Assembly: GCA_012862575.1 (NCBI GenBank)
Contig: BLSF01000049.1
Span: 248,001 to 312,000 of the forward strand
Source: Parietichytrium sp. I65-24A
Lineage: Eukaryota > Sar > Bigyra > Thraustochytrida > Thraustochytriidae
Direction of reading: 5' to 3'
Length of the DNA: 64,000 bases
Position 1 is the stretch's first letter; every line of letters begins with the position of its first letter. The notes beneath the pieces were generated by a model. It had not been told where the DNA came from. It was given only the letters and a program-made list of their open reading frames with translations, and searched no databases. This document shows, one piece after another, positions 1 through 10,360 of this stretch. A program made the translations under genes and the position numbers.

Positions 1-3000
1 GGGACCAACCCGTCCATATGATCTTCGTCATAGTACTCACCATCCATGAGAGGACTCAGCTGATTGTCTCGAGCAGCGCCAGCCGCTCCTTTGTAGGCTG
101 TACGCGCAGTTGCATTGGACCGATGAGACAATTGTCGTGCCGAAGTACCTGATTTTTGTGAAGAGTTCTCCCAGTTCATTTTCTGGAGACGCTTCTTTTC
201 GAGCTTTAGCAATTTCCGTCTCTCCTTTAAGATCTGCTGCTGGATCCGAGACTCTACTTGTATGACTTCCTCAGAACGAGGGTCTAGCACGTTAAATCGC
301 TCGTCGAGTGCTTCCAGATCGCGCTTCCACCTGACAAAAGCTTGCTCAGACTGGGTGAGCTGATCACGCTCTTCGGCTGTGATTTCCGGAACGATCTTGA
401 CACGATCAATCACATACCATCTGCAATCTTGCTCTGCGCGTCCTGCTCCTCGTTGAGCTTTGAACGGGAATCTACTCCCTGCATAGGTGAAATGGTCGTG
501 TACGACCCTTGCAAATCTGTTGCTTATCTCAGACTGCCTCAATAGCGGGGGGATCACCTGAGCAGTGACTAGTAATTGAGGCAGAGGAACCCCAATCTCG
601 TACGCCACCGATCTTACACCGTCAGATGGCAATTGAGCCGGGCCAACATTGTTTGCAGACTTTCCCTTGCCTTTTTTCGGTGGCCCCGAGGATTGGCCCT
701 GTGCTTTCTTTGTCTGCCGCCTTTTAGGAGAGCTCGGGCCAGTCTCAACAACGTCAACTTTTTGCACGGGGCACATCATTTCTTCGATTCGGGTGCGATA
801 CCTTTTGCATGTCTTGAGCCTGGATTCTTCCAATTGCTCTGTAGTGAGAAATTCGCTCGCACCGCCAGAGCCATCCAGAAGAAAAAGTCGTGGTGGGACT
901 GGGTAGTTCAAGATCGCTTTCACTGGGTCAAAAGCGCCGGAGAGCTTGACTTCTACCTTTCTCTGAGCCTTACTTGTCGCAGATAGGACGCTAAACTCAT
1001 TGCTCTCCCAATCCCTTATGCGTAGCGAACCATTGTCACAATTGAAAACATAGCAGGCCAAGTCCCGATCTGCCACTTCCCGAGCGTCTTGGTGAAGACG
1101 TTTGGCATCTTCCTCCTCGGTGATAGCTTTTCGGCGTGATTGCTGTTGCGCGTCAACGTTCCACGGGCGCCATGCGACCCTACCCGAGTCATCGACCTCA
1201 ATCGTTGTCCCGTCGGCCTTCACAATCCGCATGTGACCATTCACTTTGGCGGTGACTCTGGTGTCGTATTCAACATACACTACCGTGGCATCGGGGCACA
1301 AGGTGGTACTGCGGGTCAATTTGCCACCTCTGGAGATATCTACGCGCCCTCCATGCGAGTGCTGATAGGCTGTTGTCTCGAAGCCCATGAAAATTTTGAC
1401 ACTGGCAAAGGAAACCTTCTCAACTCGAACAACATCCTGCTCGGTGTATATGCGAGTTCCATCGTCGCAGCAACACAAGGTAGCGCCACTGGTGTAGCAG
1501 CACATAATCATACCGTCTTCTCGGCGATAAAAGATTTTAGTCCCGGTTTCAGAATCAGTGGCAACCTCAATTTGAAGTTTCTCCACGCTCGCCTCACCCT
1601 CTGAGCCTGGCCCTGGCCTTGGAAATTTGGAAGTTCTTTTTGTACCGCCTTCCAAGAAAGAGCAGGTTACTATTTCATCTCTACTGGCTGAAATGCGCGA
1701 GACATCTCCATTTCTATAATAAATGGTTTTTGAGCCGTCCTTACGGTTGACGAGCACGGTGCCTTCCCCAAAAATTTCTCTCGTTAGCTCGCCTTCTGCC
1801 TTTGATTCTCCATCTCCGTCTGTCTGCTCCTGCCGGGACATGAAAATGCGCCCATCTGAAGAATGCGCCACAAGCAGGCCATCTGCGGAAACATAGTTGG
1901 ATCGAATCGTTTCGAAACCATCAGGCTTGCCAGGACAAGCTTCTGCGCGGCGGATGGAAAGGAAAGCAGAGTCATCAAAGGTGGCGTAGAATTCGGCCTC
2001 CTGCGCACTCCTTTCCTTTTCTTTGCCTTTCCCTGACGCTGATCGTTCGGAGGTCGCGGCCCGGAGACCGAATTTACATCCATCCTTGGACACCGTACAC
2101 CATGCCGCCTTGCCCGTTTTAAGCGCTTCTAGCAAAATGACTGACTGATCGCAGGGATACAAAGCCTGGGCGGTTTGTTCGAGGACACCGAGCAGATCAG
2201 AATCCATGTCAAAGATACACCGAGCCTCGCGCAGGTCCAAAACCGGCCACTCGTCGAAGGTGGGCCGCAAGTTGGTGTACGAGAATGGAGACCGAGTGAT
2301 CGCGCATTCGCGCAAGGCGGGTGTTTGTTGATGCAAGGCTACCAAAAGTACATCGTACTCTGCCACGTATTGGGAGTGGACCTGAAGATCGCTGGACACC
2401 GCCTCGTTGATGACTTGCGCGGCAACGTGCTCGGACATCTCCCTTATGCAACAGCGGTCGCTAAAGTCCCACGACTTTTCTAAAAGCGGATCCGTCTCAT
2501 TCAGAATCCCTGCAAACCGATTTAAAAAGTTAATGTGCCGAATACGCTCGATATCCAGCGGGCAGAAGGCGCTGAACTGGTTGACCTGGATCCCTCGATT
2601 GACCGCACTTTCAGTGGGCCAGCGCGGCATACATTGGCGCCCGGCCCCTCCCGGCACCCGAGTATGAGCCCACAACGCCTTCTCTCGGGCAATGCAACCG
2701 CGGGGGTCCGAGGCTTCGCTAGCGGAAGGCAGCATTTTCGCGGCCACTTCATCTCCATGCTCGATCCAGACGGTTCTCCCGGCAAACTTATCGTTCTTGC
2801 CCCCCGCCGCTGCAATCTGTGGGACCTTGTTGCTCTCCTTCCCCCCCTGCTCGTCCTCTTCCTCCTCGCCGCTATTGTCGCCATTCTCCTCGGACCCATC
2901 TTCCGGCGCAGCTGATCCTTCTGCCAGACACACGACAGCGACGGCCTGCACGACGGCACCAAGTACTCTGCCCACTGTAAACCTACGCTCATCCAAATCA

Positions 3001-4403
3001 TCATCCTGCGCGTGCGCGCTCTTCTTGGACACGCTGCCTCCGTGCTGCTGGCCTCGTGCAAATAGTGCATCCTGGTAGGCCTGGACGAGTGCCGGGTCCA
3101 CAGGTTGTGAGAATTTGGGAATCTGCACATGCTTGCATCCCTCCAAATACTTCTGAAAGCGGAGCTTCTCTTGCGCCACACTCAGCATCAGGTCTCTGAA
3201 CCTCCGCAATATGCCGGACGGCCGAAACCGGTCCTCTGTGTTCGCTGCGAGTACTTCCCCCGGGCCAGGCGCCACCGTCAAACTCAAGAAGAGAACGTCC
3301 TTCCAGCCAGGCCCTCGCGCGTTCTCTTTCGCCGCCTTGAGCAGGTCCGCCAGGCCCTGCCTTGGTGCCGCCGCGCTCTCATGAAAGAACTTTCGCGCCC
3401 TCGCGCCGCGCATGAGCTCTCGCGCTGTCCCAACGCCACCCACCGCTGACCGCGCGGCTTGCCTGGCGCTCGGCAGTGCCCCGGGAAGACTTGCCGCCGA
3501 CCGTGTGTTCGCGCCGCCGTTCATGTTGCTCCCGACGCTTCCACTGGAGCCATCGCCCAGGCCCAGGCCCGAGCCCTGGCCCCGCGCATTTCCCTCGGAG
3601 AACCCGGATGCCGCGGACAGCCTTGACTCGGTCCGCGAGGGGTCCTCAGGGGTGTGCAAGTCCCGCTGGTTCTTTGATCCTTGCGCGTCCGAGGCGCCGG
3701 AGGCATACGCGGGTGATGTCCGCGGGCACACGAACTCGAGGACCACGTCCAGGCATCCCTCGCGCGTGCTGGCGGGAACGAGCAGCGCAGCTTCCTCCGC
3801 GGACGCGGGGAAGTCCACGAGCACGTACACCCTGTCCGGCGCGGGAGGCACTTCCGCGGACAGAGCGTTGCGCGCCGCGCCCTGGTCCGCGGACGGCGCG
3901 CCGCGCAGCGTGTCGTCCTCGCGCAGCACCGCCTCCACCGCCCGCGCGTTCCGCTCGCTCTGCGCGTCCTCCTCGCGCGTCGACTCCGCGCCCTCCTCGT
4001 CCTCGTCCCCCTGCTCCTGCTCCTGGTCGGCCTCCGCCTCGGAGCCCGCGTCCTCGCGGCCCGCCCGCGTTTGGGGTCTGCCGGCGTCCGCTTCCTTTGC
4101 CTTGCGCGCGAGCCCCTTGATCTTGTCCTGCTTGAGCCATTGCCGCAGGCAGTTGGCCAGCGACTTGGCGTCTTTGGCGCCAGACCCGCACCGCTGCTCC
4201 AGCGCGCTGCGCGTCACCAGCGTCAGGCAGCTGTTCAGCGCGGAACGTTCCTCCGCTGGCCCACTGCCGCTCTTACCGAGATCGCCAGGGAATACGCTAG
4301 GAGCGGACAGCAGAACGTCCGCCAGGGCGCGCTCCGCTCGCGCGTCAACGCCGCCGTTTCCAGCCGTTACGCGCACCACGAGCGTGTGCCAGCCGTCCGC
4401 CAT
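1..4403 (-). CDS. SPAG17: SPAG17/PF6-like flagellar central-pair protein (C-terminus beyond window)
   Basis: One uninterrupted minus-strand frame runs from the ATG at 4403 to the window edge: at least 1,467 codons, no intron, no stop. The N-terminal half is acidic and low in complexity. A globular stretch around 2250-2700 includes INFLNRFAGIL and WDFSDRC. The C-terminal part (about 2000 down to 1000) has repeated beta-rich segments of the type DGTRIYTEQDVVRVEK, KADGTTIEVDDSG and YPVPPRLFLLDGSG. Near the edge come charged helices (QQQILKERRKLLKLEKK). SPAG17/PF6 is a C1a projection scaffold of the 9+2 axoneme, normally above 2,000 residues, and this pattern fits its C-terminal half as I remember it. 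The family call rests on remembered sequence character, not a search. The next gene, Arp4, points the same way 1.4 kb upstream. A GA tract on the coding strand lies 260-290 bp before the start. Confidence 0.65.
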   Translation of the reverse strand, partial: MADGWHTLVVRVTAGNGGVDARAERALADVLLSAPSVFPGDLGKSGSGPAEERSALNSCLTLVTRSALEQRCGSGAKDAKSLANCLRQWLKQDKIKGLARKAKEADAGRPQTRAGREDAGSEAEADQEQEQGDEDEEGAESTREEDAQSERNARAVEAVLREDDTLRGAPSADQGAARNALSAEVPPAPDRVYVLVDFPASAEEAALLVPASTREGCLDVVLEFVCPRTSPAYASGASDAQGSKNQRDLHTPEDPSRTESRLSAASGFSEGNARGQGSGLGLGDGSSGSVGSNMNGGANTRSAASLPGALPSARQAARSAVGGVGTARELMRGARARKFFHESAAAPRQGLADLLKAAKENARGPGWKDVLFLSLTVAPGPGEVLAANTEDRFRPSGILRRFRDLMLSVAQEKLRFQKYLEGCKHVQIPKFSQPVDPALVQAYQDALFARGQQHGGSVSKKSAHAQDDDLDERRFTVGRVLGAVVQAVAVVCLAEGSAAPEDGSEENGDNSGEEEEDEQGGKESNKVPQIAAAGGKNDKFAGRTVWIEHGDEVAAKMLPSASEASDPRGCIAREKALWAHTRVPGGAGRQCMPRWPTESAVNRGIQVNQFSAFCPLDIERIRHINFLNRFAGILNETDPLLEKSWDFSDRCCIREMSEHVAAQVINEAVSSDLQVHSQYVAEYDVLLVALHQQTPALRECAITRSPFSYTNLRPTFDEWPVLDLREARCIFDMDSDLLGVLEQTAQALYPCDQSVILLEALKTGKAAWCTVSKDGCKFGLRAATSERSASGKGKEKERSAQEAEFYATFDDSAFLSIRRAEACPGKPDGFETIRSNYVSADGLLVAHSSDGRIFMSRQEQTDGDGESKAEGELTREIFGEGTVLVNRKDGSKTIYYRNGDVSRISASRDEIVTCSFLEGGTKRTSKFPRPGPGSEGEASVEKLQIEVATDSETGTKIFYRREDGMIMCCYTSGATLCCCDDGTRIYTEQDVVRVEKVSFASVKIFMGFETTAYQHSHGGRVDISRGGKLTRSTTLCPDATVVYVEYDTRVTAKVNGHMRIVKADGTTIEVDDSGRVAWRPWNVDAQQQSRRKAITEEEDAKRLHQDAREVADRDLACYVFNCDNGSLRIRDWESNEFSVLSATSKAQRKVEVKLSGAFDPVKAILNYPVPPRLFLLDGSGGASEFLTTEQLEESRLKTCKRYRTRIEEMMCPVQKVDVVETGPSSPKRRQTKKAQGQSSGPPKKGKGKSANNVGPAQLPSDGVRSVAYEIGVPLPQLLVTAQVIPPLLRQSEISNRFARVVHDHFTYAGSRFPFKAQRGAGRAEQDCRWYVIDRVKIVPEITAEERDQLTQSEQAFVRWKRDLEALDERFNVLDPRSEEVIQVESRIQQQILKERRKLLKLEKKRLQKMNWENSSQKSGTSARQLSHRSNATARTAYKGAAGAARDNQLSPLMDGEYYDEDHMDGLV

Positions 4404-5815
4404 GGCTAGCTGCTCAGACAGCGATCGCGGTAGGAGGTACTGTGAATCGACTGTGAATCGCGGAACGAAACGCCGCGCGGCCGCCGAGGAGCGGGGTCCT
4501 CTGCTGCTCCTCCTCCCCTCTTATATCTTTGGAAAAAACTTGGTGGGTTGAGGGGACTGACTCGCCGGAGTGTGGGGTGTCCCCGCGCTGAGCAGTAGGC
4601 CTATTACTAATCCTACTCCTACTACTGTGGGGGAGCGGACGGGAATATTTATTTCGCCGAGGACTCTCTCTCTCTCACTCTCTCTCTCTCTTTCCCCGCA
4701 GCTGTTGACTATTCCTCTCTTTCTTCTACTAAGACCTCCACAGACGGTAGCTAGTCCTCGCGCTAAGTGAGAAGATGACCGTTGGCCGGGTACAGTGGTG
4801 CTAGCGATTATTACAAGGTAAGAGTTACATGCGTCGTGCGGTAGCACGTGGCCAGACCGAGAACCAATAAAGGAGACTCATAGTGTCTCGCAGTCGATCA
4901 AGTGCTCTAGTGAGAACCAAGAACCAAGAACCAGGAACCAGGGACCCGGAACCGAGAGCCCAGAGAAGAGAACCAAGGGTTGGGAAGGGAGGGATGGAGA
5001 ATGTGAACGCGCGAACGACTGTGCAGGCTTGGTGCGGAGCGATGTTTTTGTCTTCATCCCATCCGACTGCGTTCCTGCTTTTGTTGAAACCAATTCTTCT
5101 TCACAGAACGTTTCGTCCGATTCAATACGGAATACGACTTACAGTTTACAATGTACATCCCCATCTTTTCTTTTAGTAGCGGCTAACACAGCTCTGACCG
5201 GCAAGGCCGCTGCACAGACAGAGTCTACAACTGCGAAGAGGTCACATCCAAGGACAAACGCCGAAATGGTTTCAGAGATGGCATCACCATTCCTCCAAAC
5301 GTGGCTCCAACCTAGTCGCAAAGATCGACTGTCGCTCTGAAGACACACCGGAGCCGAGCATCCTGATGTGAGGTACCGACTATGTAGTGCTTTTTGTTGT
5401 TCGGGTTGAGTTTTTGTTGGTCTTGGTTTTACTCCTCCGCTTGCCATGTGCACCATTATATCCGTTCAGATTTGGAATTCAGGTTTTGCTCTTCACAGTC
5501 GGTGAAATGAAGCGGCATTGAAAGGCGTGTATAGAGCGCAGAGTGAAGGAGCGAAGAGAGGAGCCCCTAGTTTGATGGCCTAGAAAAAATGCAGATGCAA
5601 TTCCTGAGCGAGTGAGAGAGGTGAAAGGCATGCGCGGATCGTGAAAAGAGAAGGAGAAGAGAGCGCGCCGAGTAAGAACACTGCTAATTTTTCTTCTGCT
5701 CGTTCTTTGTTTGGAAAAAATGAAGCTAGAGCTTAGTAGAGAGAGCGAAGGAAGTCCAAAGGAATGGAAAGGACAGACTGACAGGACAAATACTGCTACA
5801 AAGTTTGTCATGCAA
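4404..5815. other. Intergenic gap with CT tract, AACCAAG repeat and CTA/TAG-rich patch
   Basis: No convincing gene. From the left it holds a CTA/TAG-rich patch (about 4590-4620 and 4730-4820), a CT tract at 4664-4694 that is GA on the strand of the leftward gene, and an imperfect GAACCAA/GAACCGA repeat at about 4910-4980. The rest, up to the end of the Arp4 gene, has only short open frames without recognisable content. The left part is probably the promoter and 5' UTR of the SPAG17-like gene. Confidence 0.5.
4664..4694 (-). promoter_or_regulatory. Purine tract (GA on coding strand) upstream of the SPAG17-like gene
   Basis: The plus strand reads as CT repeats, so the strand of the leftward gene reads GA. 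It lies 260-290 bp before the ATG. Comparable tracts with the same polarity precede several other genes in the window, which is why I list it as a possible promoter or 5' UTR element. Confidence 0.35.
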
Positions 5816-7288
5816 CTATTGAACACATCGGTGCGCGATGATGGCGGAGCCATACTCCTCATACTCTGCCTTCGATACCCATAGTTGCTGGAAGGACCCA
5901 AGGGTTGCGAAGATGCTGCCACCTGCAAAACTGCTAAAAAGACGCTCGTGCTTTCCTGGGGTCAGGAAGCGAGGTTTTAGCGCACTTGGCAGAATTTGGA
6001 CGATTTCTTTCGTGAGACGCTCCACAGTGCCAGGTAAAATCGAACCGCCACCAACCAGAATCAACTGCTGTACAATGTCCCTCCGTAGGTCCACTTCGTT
6101 ACGATGATATTGTGTATGTTGTCATTGTTAGTGCAAGTTGCCAGACAAGGTGCCGCAAAATCGTGAAACGTGAATTCCGCAGTGTGCTTGTGTGATCCAC
6201 TTACCATTAACATTTTGTATAGACTCCTTCAAAATATTTTGCAGTGCCATGGAAGACGAGTTCCCCTCCGGTTTCCATCCAGGCAATCCGTCCTTCAAAA
6301 AACCCGTTGCAGCATCTGGATAGAAGAGAAGCTCTCCACTTTTAAAACGATCAGCACCGAGGTGAATGACGGTGCCATCAGGGAGTTCGTAGGTCTCTTC
6401 TGCGTAGACAGCGGCTTTGGCTTCCTCAAAATTAAGCTCCGCCCAAACACGACAGATATTAGACTTCAAGTCCTTGACTATCTCAAGCTTCTGCCACTCC
6501 ATGTACGACGGGTGAATTCTATTGAGCACTTCACTTGGTTTATCGCACATTTTTGGGCGCTTGTACCCCGTCTCTCCCGCGGCAATACCGGAAACCTCCG
6601 AATCGGCCGCACGCACAGCGCAGCGCGGTCTCAGGGGCCTCAAAGCCGGAGTCTCAGGTCCTGCAGGTTGTTCCGACACATCCTTGCCCCCAACTTTCGG
6701 CAGAACAACCTTCTCCAAGAGCTCAATGAGATGGCTGTCCATTAAATCCCCGGCCAACCGGGAAGTCTTCATCGTCTTGTCTAAGACATGACCCTCGTAG
6801 ACTGCAGCCGCGCATGTTCTCGACGCGCCCACATCAATCACCAAAGATGATGGTCTGCCCAATGAAAACGAGGTCAGCATTGCGTTGCGCGCTAAAAACG
6901 TCGCCGGCACACCAATTTTTTCAAAAAACAACTCTGCAAGTTTCTCCCGGTCCCCTTGCGACTCGTATGAGGACACCGCAAGCATCACTGGATGCGCTTT
7001 CGGGTCTGAGTTTAACACCGTCTCAAACGCATGCATCCACAGTGACTCTAACGCATCCCAATTTGCCACCTTGCCATCCTCCCTGGCCCACGTCAGCTCC
7101 AGATCCTCGCACCGAGACTGCAGCGCATTGTCGCCAATTAACGGCCCACTCGCGGGCTCTCCGGTACCTCGACCGATTGCTGATGGAATCAGTCCTCGCG
7201 GCATATCTTCTCCCGCGAAACCGAATTTGAAGGTCCTCGACCCGAGGTCGCCAACAATGGCAGCGGTCTCATCACCGCAAAACTGCAT
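5816..7288 (-). CDS. ARP4: Actin-related protein 4 (BAF53/ACTL6-like), two exons
   Basis: Exon 1 is 7288-6205 and exon 2 is 6093-5816; the 111 bp intron has a GTAAGT donor and an AAG acceptor. The spliced product is 453 aa. The N-terminus (GDETAAIVGDLGSRTFKFG, then AGEDMP) is the actin-fold phosphate-1 loop region. The C-terminus has the phosphate-2 region (LILVGGGSILPG) and ends FSSFAGGSIFATLGSFQQ then LWVSKAEYEEYG, very close to the ACTL6A/Arp4 ending (WISKQEYEE). Arp4 is a nuclear actin-fold subunit shared by INO80, SWR1, NuA4 and SWI/SNF-type complexes and binds actin and chromatin. The splice was chosen because joining NVN to VDLRRDI restores the segment that family members have before the second glycine-rich loop. 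A short CT-rich stretch (7303-7320) precedes the start. An insertion rich in Pro/Arg sits in the middle (about residues 200-235). Confidence 0.85.
6094..6204 (-). other. Intron of the Arp4 gene
   Basis: A 111 bp phase-1 intron. The donor is GTAAGT at 6204 and the acceptor AAG ends at 6094; the polypyrimidine stretch is weak. Reading through it adds a stop after about 25 residues, whereas removal joins two parts of the actin fold. Confidence 0.75.
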
Positions 7289-7943
7289 GTTGCCGAGCTA
7301 CACTCTATCTTCTCTCTCCCAGCAGTTGCAACGCAGTTGTGCCTTAGCGTTAAGCAAGTCCAATTTGCTTCACAATTCAAAAACAGCTCTCAACCCCAGA
7401 GATGACCAATGCCAAGAGCAGAAGCACGGATTCCACAACCCAAGGATGATGCACAATCTGCACTTCTTTCTATATTCTACGTCTTTTCAAGCTCAGCTCC
7501 CTCAAAGTAAAGCCCCACTCACACTTTCCACTCTGTGATCTCCTCCTGCTCCGTCTAAAGTACTACGACTGTGGGTCTAATCTTTCCGGTCGCGAAGGTG
7601 TACTGAGTACCCAGCAGTTCGTACACGTATCTCGCTTATCACAGGTCTTAGGGCGTCGCAGCGCGCTTGTCCGCGACTGCCGAGTTTTTGAAAAAGATGT
7701 TTCCACGCCGCTCTGCCGCCACGCACGGGAGGCAGACGTCTCGGTAGGAATCTCAAAATACGCAGGCGATTCCGTCATCGCAAAGAGTGCCAGAACCACC
7801 TGACGTCACTCACTCGCTGACGTCATCGGTATATGGTTTGGTATACGAGGTATTAATATGACGCGCGCAGATGGGAGTCGCACGGAAAGGCACTGCAGCG
7901 AGCGGTCTCTGCGCGAATTTAGCGGTCGCGCGCACCTCTGGCA

Positions 7944-7980
7944 AGAGAGAGAAAGAGAGAGAAAGAGAGAGAGAGTATAA
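7944..7980 (+). promoter_or_regulatory. GA tract followed by TATAA, upstream of the coiled-coil gene
   Basis: Repeated GAGAGAAA on the coding strand runs into GAGAGTATAA, about 270 bp before the ATG at 8247. The TATAA directly after the purine tract makes this a reasonable core promoter candidate. There is no transcript evidence. Confidence 0.35.
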
Positions 7981-8127
7981 GTCTTTACAGTTGCAAGGGC
8001 GCAGCTTCCGCGCGGAAAAGCGCCGAGATTCACTACGGAAGTATTGGCCGAGTTCGCGTCGCGTTTGCCGGGAGACGAGCGCGGTGAAGAGTCCACGTTG
8101 GCACTGTGCTCAGCTACTTGCTCTGCT

Positions 8128-8134
8128 CACTCAC

Positions 8135-8169
<35 letters not shown>
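8128..8169. repeat. ATCA/CAAT microsatellite
   Basis: About nine near-perfect copies of a 4-bp unit, 80 bp before the coiled-coil gene start and probably in its 5' UTR. Confidence 0.9.
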
Positions 8170-8171
<2 letters not shown>

Positions 8172-8246
8172 CAAAAGACTCACGCACAGAGCAATTTGTA
8201 GCTACAGTCTTTCTGCGGAGAGGTTGAGAGAAAAGTTTTGGGCAAT

Positions 8247-9326
8247 ATGGCAGCTGAGGAAACAGGTTTTGAACACATGGACGATGCAGGAGATGATGGT
8301 TTTGGGCGGGAGACGGGTCAGGGTGATGATAGCAGCGGAGATTTGAATGGCAAATTCAGCAAACTCTCAGGAGAAAATGCCCCGGAGATGAACTCGGTAC
8401 CGCCGGCCGTCATGCATGCACCGACGATGGACCCGGCTCAGAGTTTTCTGTGGGGCGCGCACAATTTGTTTGCAGGGTTGAGCGCGGTGAACTTGCGGCT
8501 GGAGAGACTGGAGGCTCTGCAATTCGAGGAAGGGCCAAAGGAGAGTAATCTTTCGAATGAGTTGAGGAGCTTACGAAGTTTCGTAGAATCTGTTCATCGT
8601 CGGCTTCAAGCGCATGACAACTTCATTCACCACCCGGACTTTCTGAATGGAGTGGAGAAACATGCTTACGAAGTGGTAGTGTCCAAGTGTCTCCCTCAGG
8701 TGTGGCAGCTACGCGCAAACGTGGATGCTTTGCAGGAGCATGTCAAGACGCAGGCCGCATCGCACCCGCAGTCCTCCTCGACAAAGGGTGTCTCCCAATT
8801 GGCGAATGATGTCGAGGACCTGATTTTAAGACTTGCTGCCTTTGGTGACGAGCGAATCCAGCACATTGAGATTGTAGGAGATGGGCGTCGCTACAAGAGC
8901 GGAGCGCCGCGGCGGTCAATTGTTCTTGAGAAAGACTTGGTGGATGGGAAAGTGAACCTGCCTGTGCCCAACTCATGGAAGGCCGACTCTGATTCCCGCA
9001 CGATAAATAAAAATTTCCAGCAGATGACGCGAATGATCAACGAGATCGTGCTCACCCGAATTGACGACGTTGAAGATCGCTTGGACTCTCGTCTCGAGCG
9101 ATTAGAGAAAAGGGTCGACGTTCTAAATGGATTGTTCAATGCCCTCAACAATCGCGAAAAGTCTGAGACGTCCACCACTGAAGTAGCCGCGAAGGAGGCA
9201 TCAGAGAACGAGAAAAAGTCGGAGCCAACATCGTCTACATACATGGAGACAAACTCAAGCTCTACAAGGACGATGGTCATCTCCCATCGCAAGGAGAGGG
9301 TGGCGTCTCCGGGTGTGAAAGAGTGA
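8247..9326 (+). CDS. Coiled-coil protein of unknown function
   Basis: An intronless 359-residue frame. The start is the ATG at 8247 (MAAEETGFEHMDD); an in-frame TTG three codons upstream was not used. The N-terminal 45 residues are acidic and Gly/Asp-rich. Residues 60-300 are largely helical with heptad-like hydrophobic spacing (for example LRLERLEAL, DRLDSRLERLEKRVD and LNGLFNALNN). The C-terminal 50 residues are Ser/Thr/Glu-rich and probably disordered. There is no signal peptide, membrane segment or catalytic motif. I do not recognise a family. The helical character suggests a structural or adaptor role, but nothing in the sequence names a partner. Confidence 0.7.
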   Translation: MAAEETGFEHMDDAGDDGFGRETGQGDDSSGDLNGKFSKLSGENAPEMNSVPPAVMHAPTMDPAQSFLWGAHNLFAGLSAVNLRLERLEALQFEEGPKESNLSNELRSLRSFVESVHRRLQAHDNFIHHPDFLNGVEKHAYEVVVSKCLPQVWQLRANVDALQEHVKTQAASHPQSSSTKGVSQLANDVEDLILRLAAFGDERIQHIEIVGDGRRYKSGAPRRSIVLEKDLVDGKVNLPVPNSWKADSDSRTINKNFQQMTRMINEIVLTRIDDVEDRLDSRLERLEKRVDVLNGLFNALNNREKSETSTTEVAAKEASENEKKSEPTSSTYMETNSSSTRTMVISHRKERVASPGVKE

Positions 9327-9880
9327 CATTCGCGACTATACCCTTTGCAAACGCATCCCTAGCGCGCAAATTTGTTCAAATTCTCCCAAAATGAAATCCT
9401 GCCAATTATGTGTACAGAACTGAGACACGCGTTGCGAACATGCACTCATCTGTTCATGAAGAGACAGGCTTCTTTAGTCCAAAAGCGGACCTTTGATGAG
9501 ACCACACGTGTCGATGAAGGGGATGTGTTTTACCCGTACAAGCGCAAATGGCAAGCGCCTTCTCGACCTCGCGGAATGGAAAATGGAATGCATTTCCTGG
9601 AAAGAGGGTACCATTAGGAAAGAGAGAGGAACTAGTACTGGGAAAGTTTCTTGTGTTGGATTTGCAACTTGAGCGGAAACAGCAATGGCAAACTTCATCC
9701 AAGGAGAGGACCAATTGTCATTTGTTTTTCAGGACGAATCGAAAAGGACCGGAGCGGACTGCTACTTCAACGACGCCGTGGATGGGCAAACGCTACTTCC
9801 TTCAGACAGCCGACACGAGAGACGTCTTTTGAGAACCATGCGGAGGGCATCGAGGGTAAACTACCTTCGTTTGTGAACGC
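9327..9880. other. Gap between the coiled-coil gene and the WD40 fragment
   Basis: Several short open frames occur, the best being a 63-codon one beginning with an ATG at 9685 (MANFIQGEDQLSF). None matches a family I know. One could be a 5' exon of the WD40 gene, but no convincing donor/acceptor pair links it in frame. Confidence 0.35.
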
Positions 9881-10360
9881 GTGTGGAGTGCCAAGGACGG
9901 CGCGCTGCTTCATACTCTGGAGGGACACACTGATACAGTGAACAGCGTGGCCATCGACGGGGACGGGATTGTGAGCGGCAGTTGGGACAAGACGGTGCGC
10001 GTGTGGAGTGCCAAGGACGGCGCTCTGATTCACGCTCTGGAGGGACACACTGATACAGTGTATAGCGTAGCCATCGAGGGGGACAGGATTGTGAGCGGCA
10101 GTTCGGACAACACGGTGTGCGTGTGGAGTGCCAAGGACGGCGCGCCTCTTCGCACTCTGGAGGGACACACTGATGTGGTGACTAGCGTGGCCATCGATGG
10201 GGACAGGATTGTGAGCGGCAGTAAGGACAAGACTGTGTGCGTGTGGAGTGCCAAGGACGGCGCGCTGCTTCACACTCTGGAGGGACACACTAGTGCTGTA
10301 AAAAGCGTGGCCATCGACGGGGACAGGATTGTGAGCGTCGATCGGAGCGGATCCACGCGT
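9881..10360 (+). repeat. Four 120-bp tandem repeats coding WD40 blades
   Basis: The 20-bp start of the unit recurs at 9881, 10001, 10121 and 10241 without change and in altered form at 10361. The spacing is exactly 120 bp. Variation is concentrated at the turn codons (GSW/GSS/GSK) and at the loop after the GHT motif. Confidence 0.9.

Larger units (their letters stand above)
7289..8246. other. Divergent intergenic region with GA tract and ATCA microsatellite
   Basis: It separates the divergent Arp4 and coiled-coil genes. It contains a GA-rich tract at 7944-7975 followed at once by TATAA, and a CAAT/ATCA microsatellite at about 8128-8169 with roughly nine units. I see no gene in it. It is likely a two-way promoter region. 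Confidence 0.5.

Noticed and set aside
2535-4551. Plus-strand open frames of 100-380 codons opposite the SPAG17-like gene
   Set aside because: All lie inside the continuous minus-strand frame and show Arg/Pro/Ser-rich antisense composition from GC-rich DNA.
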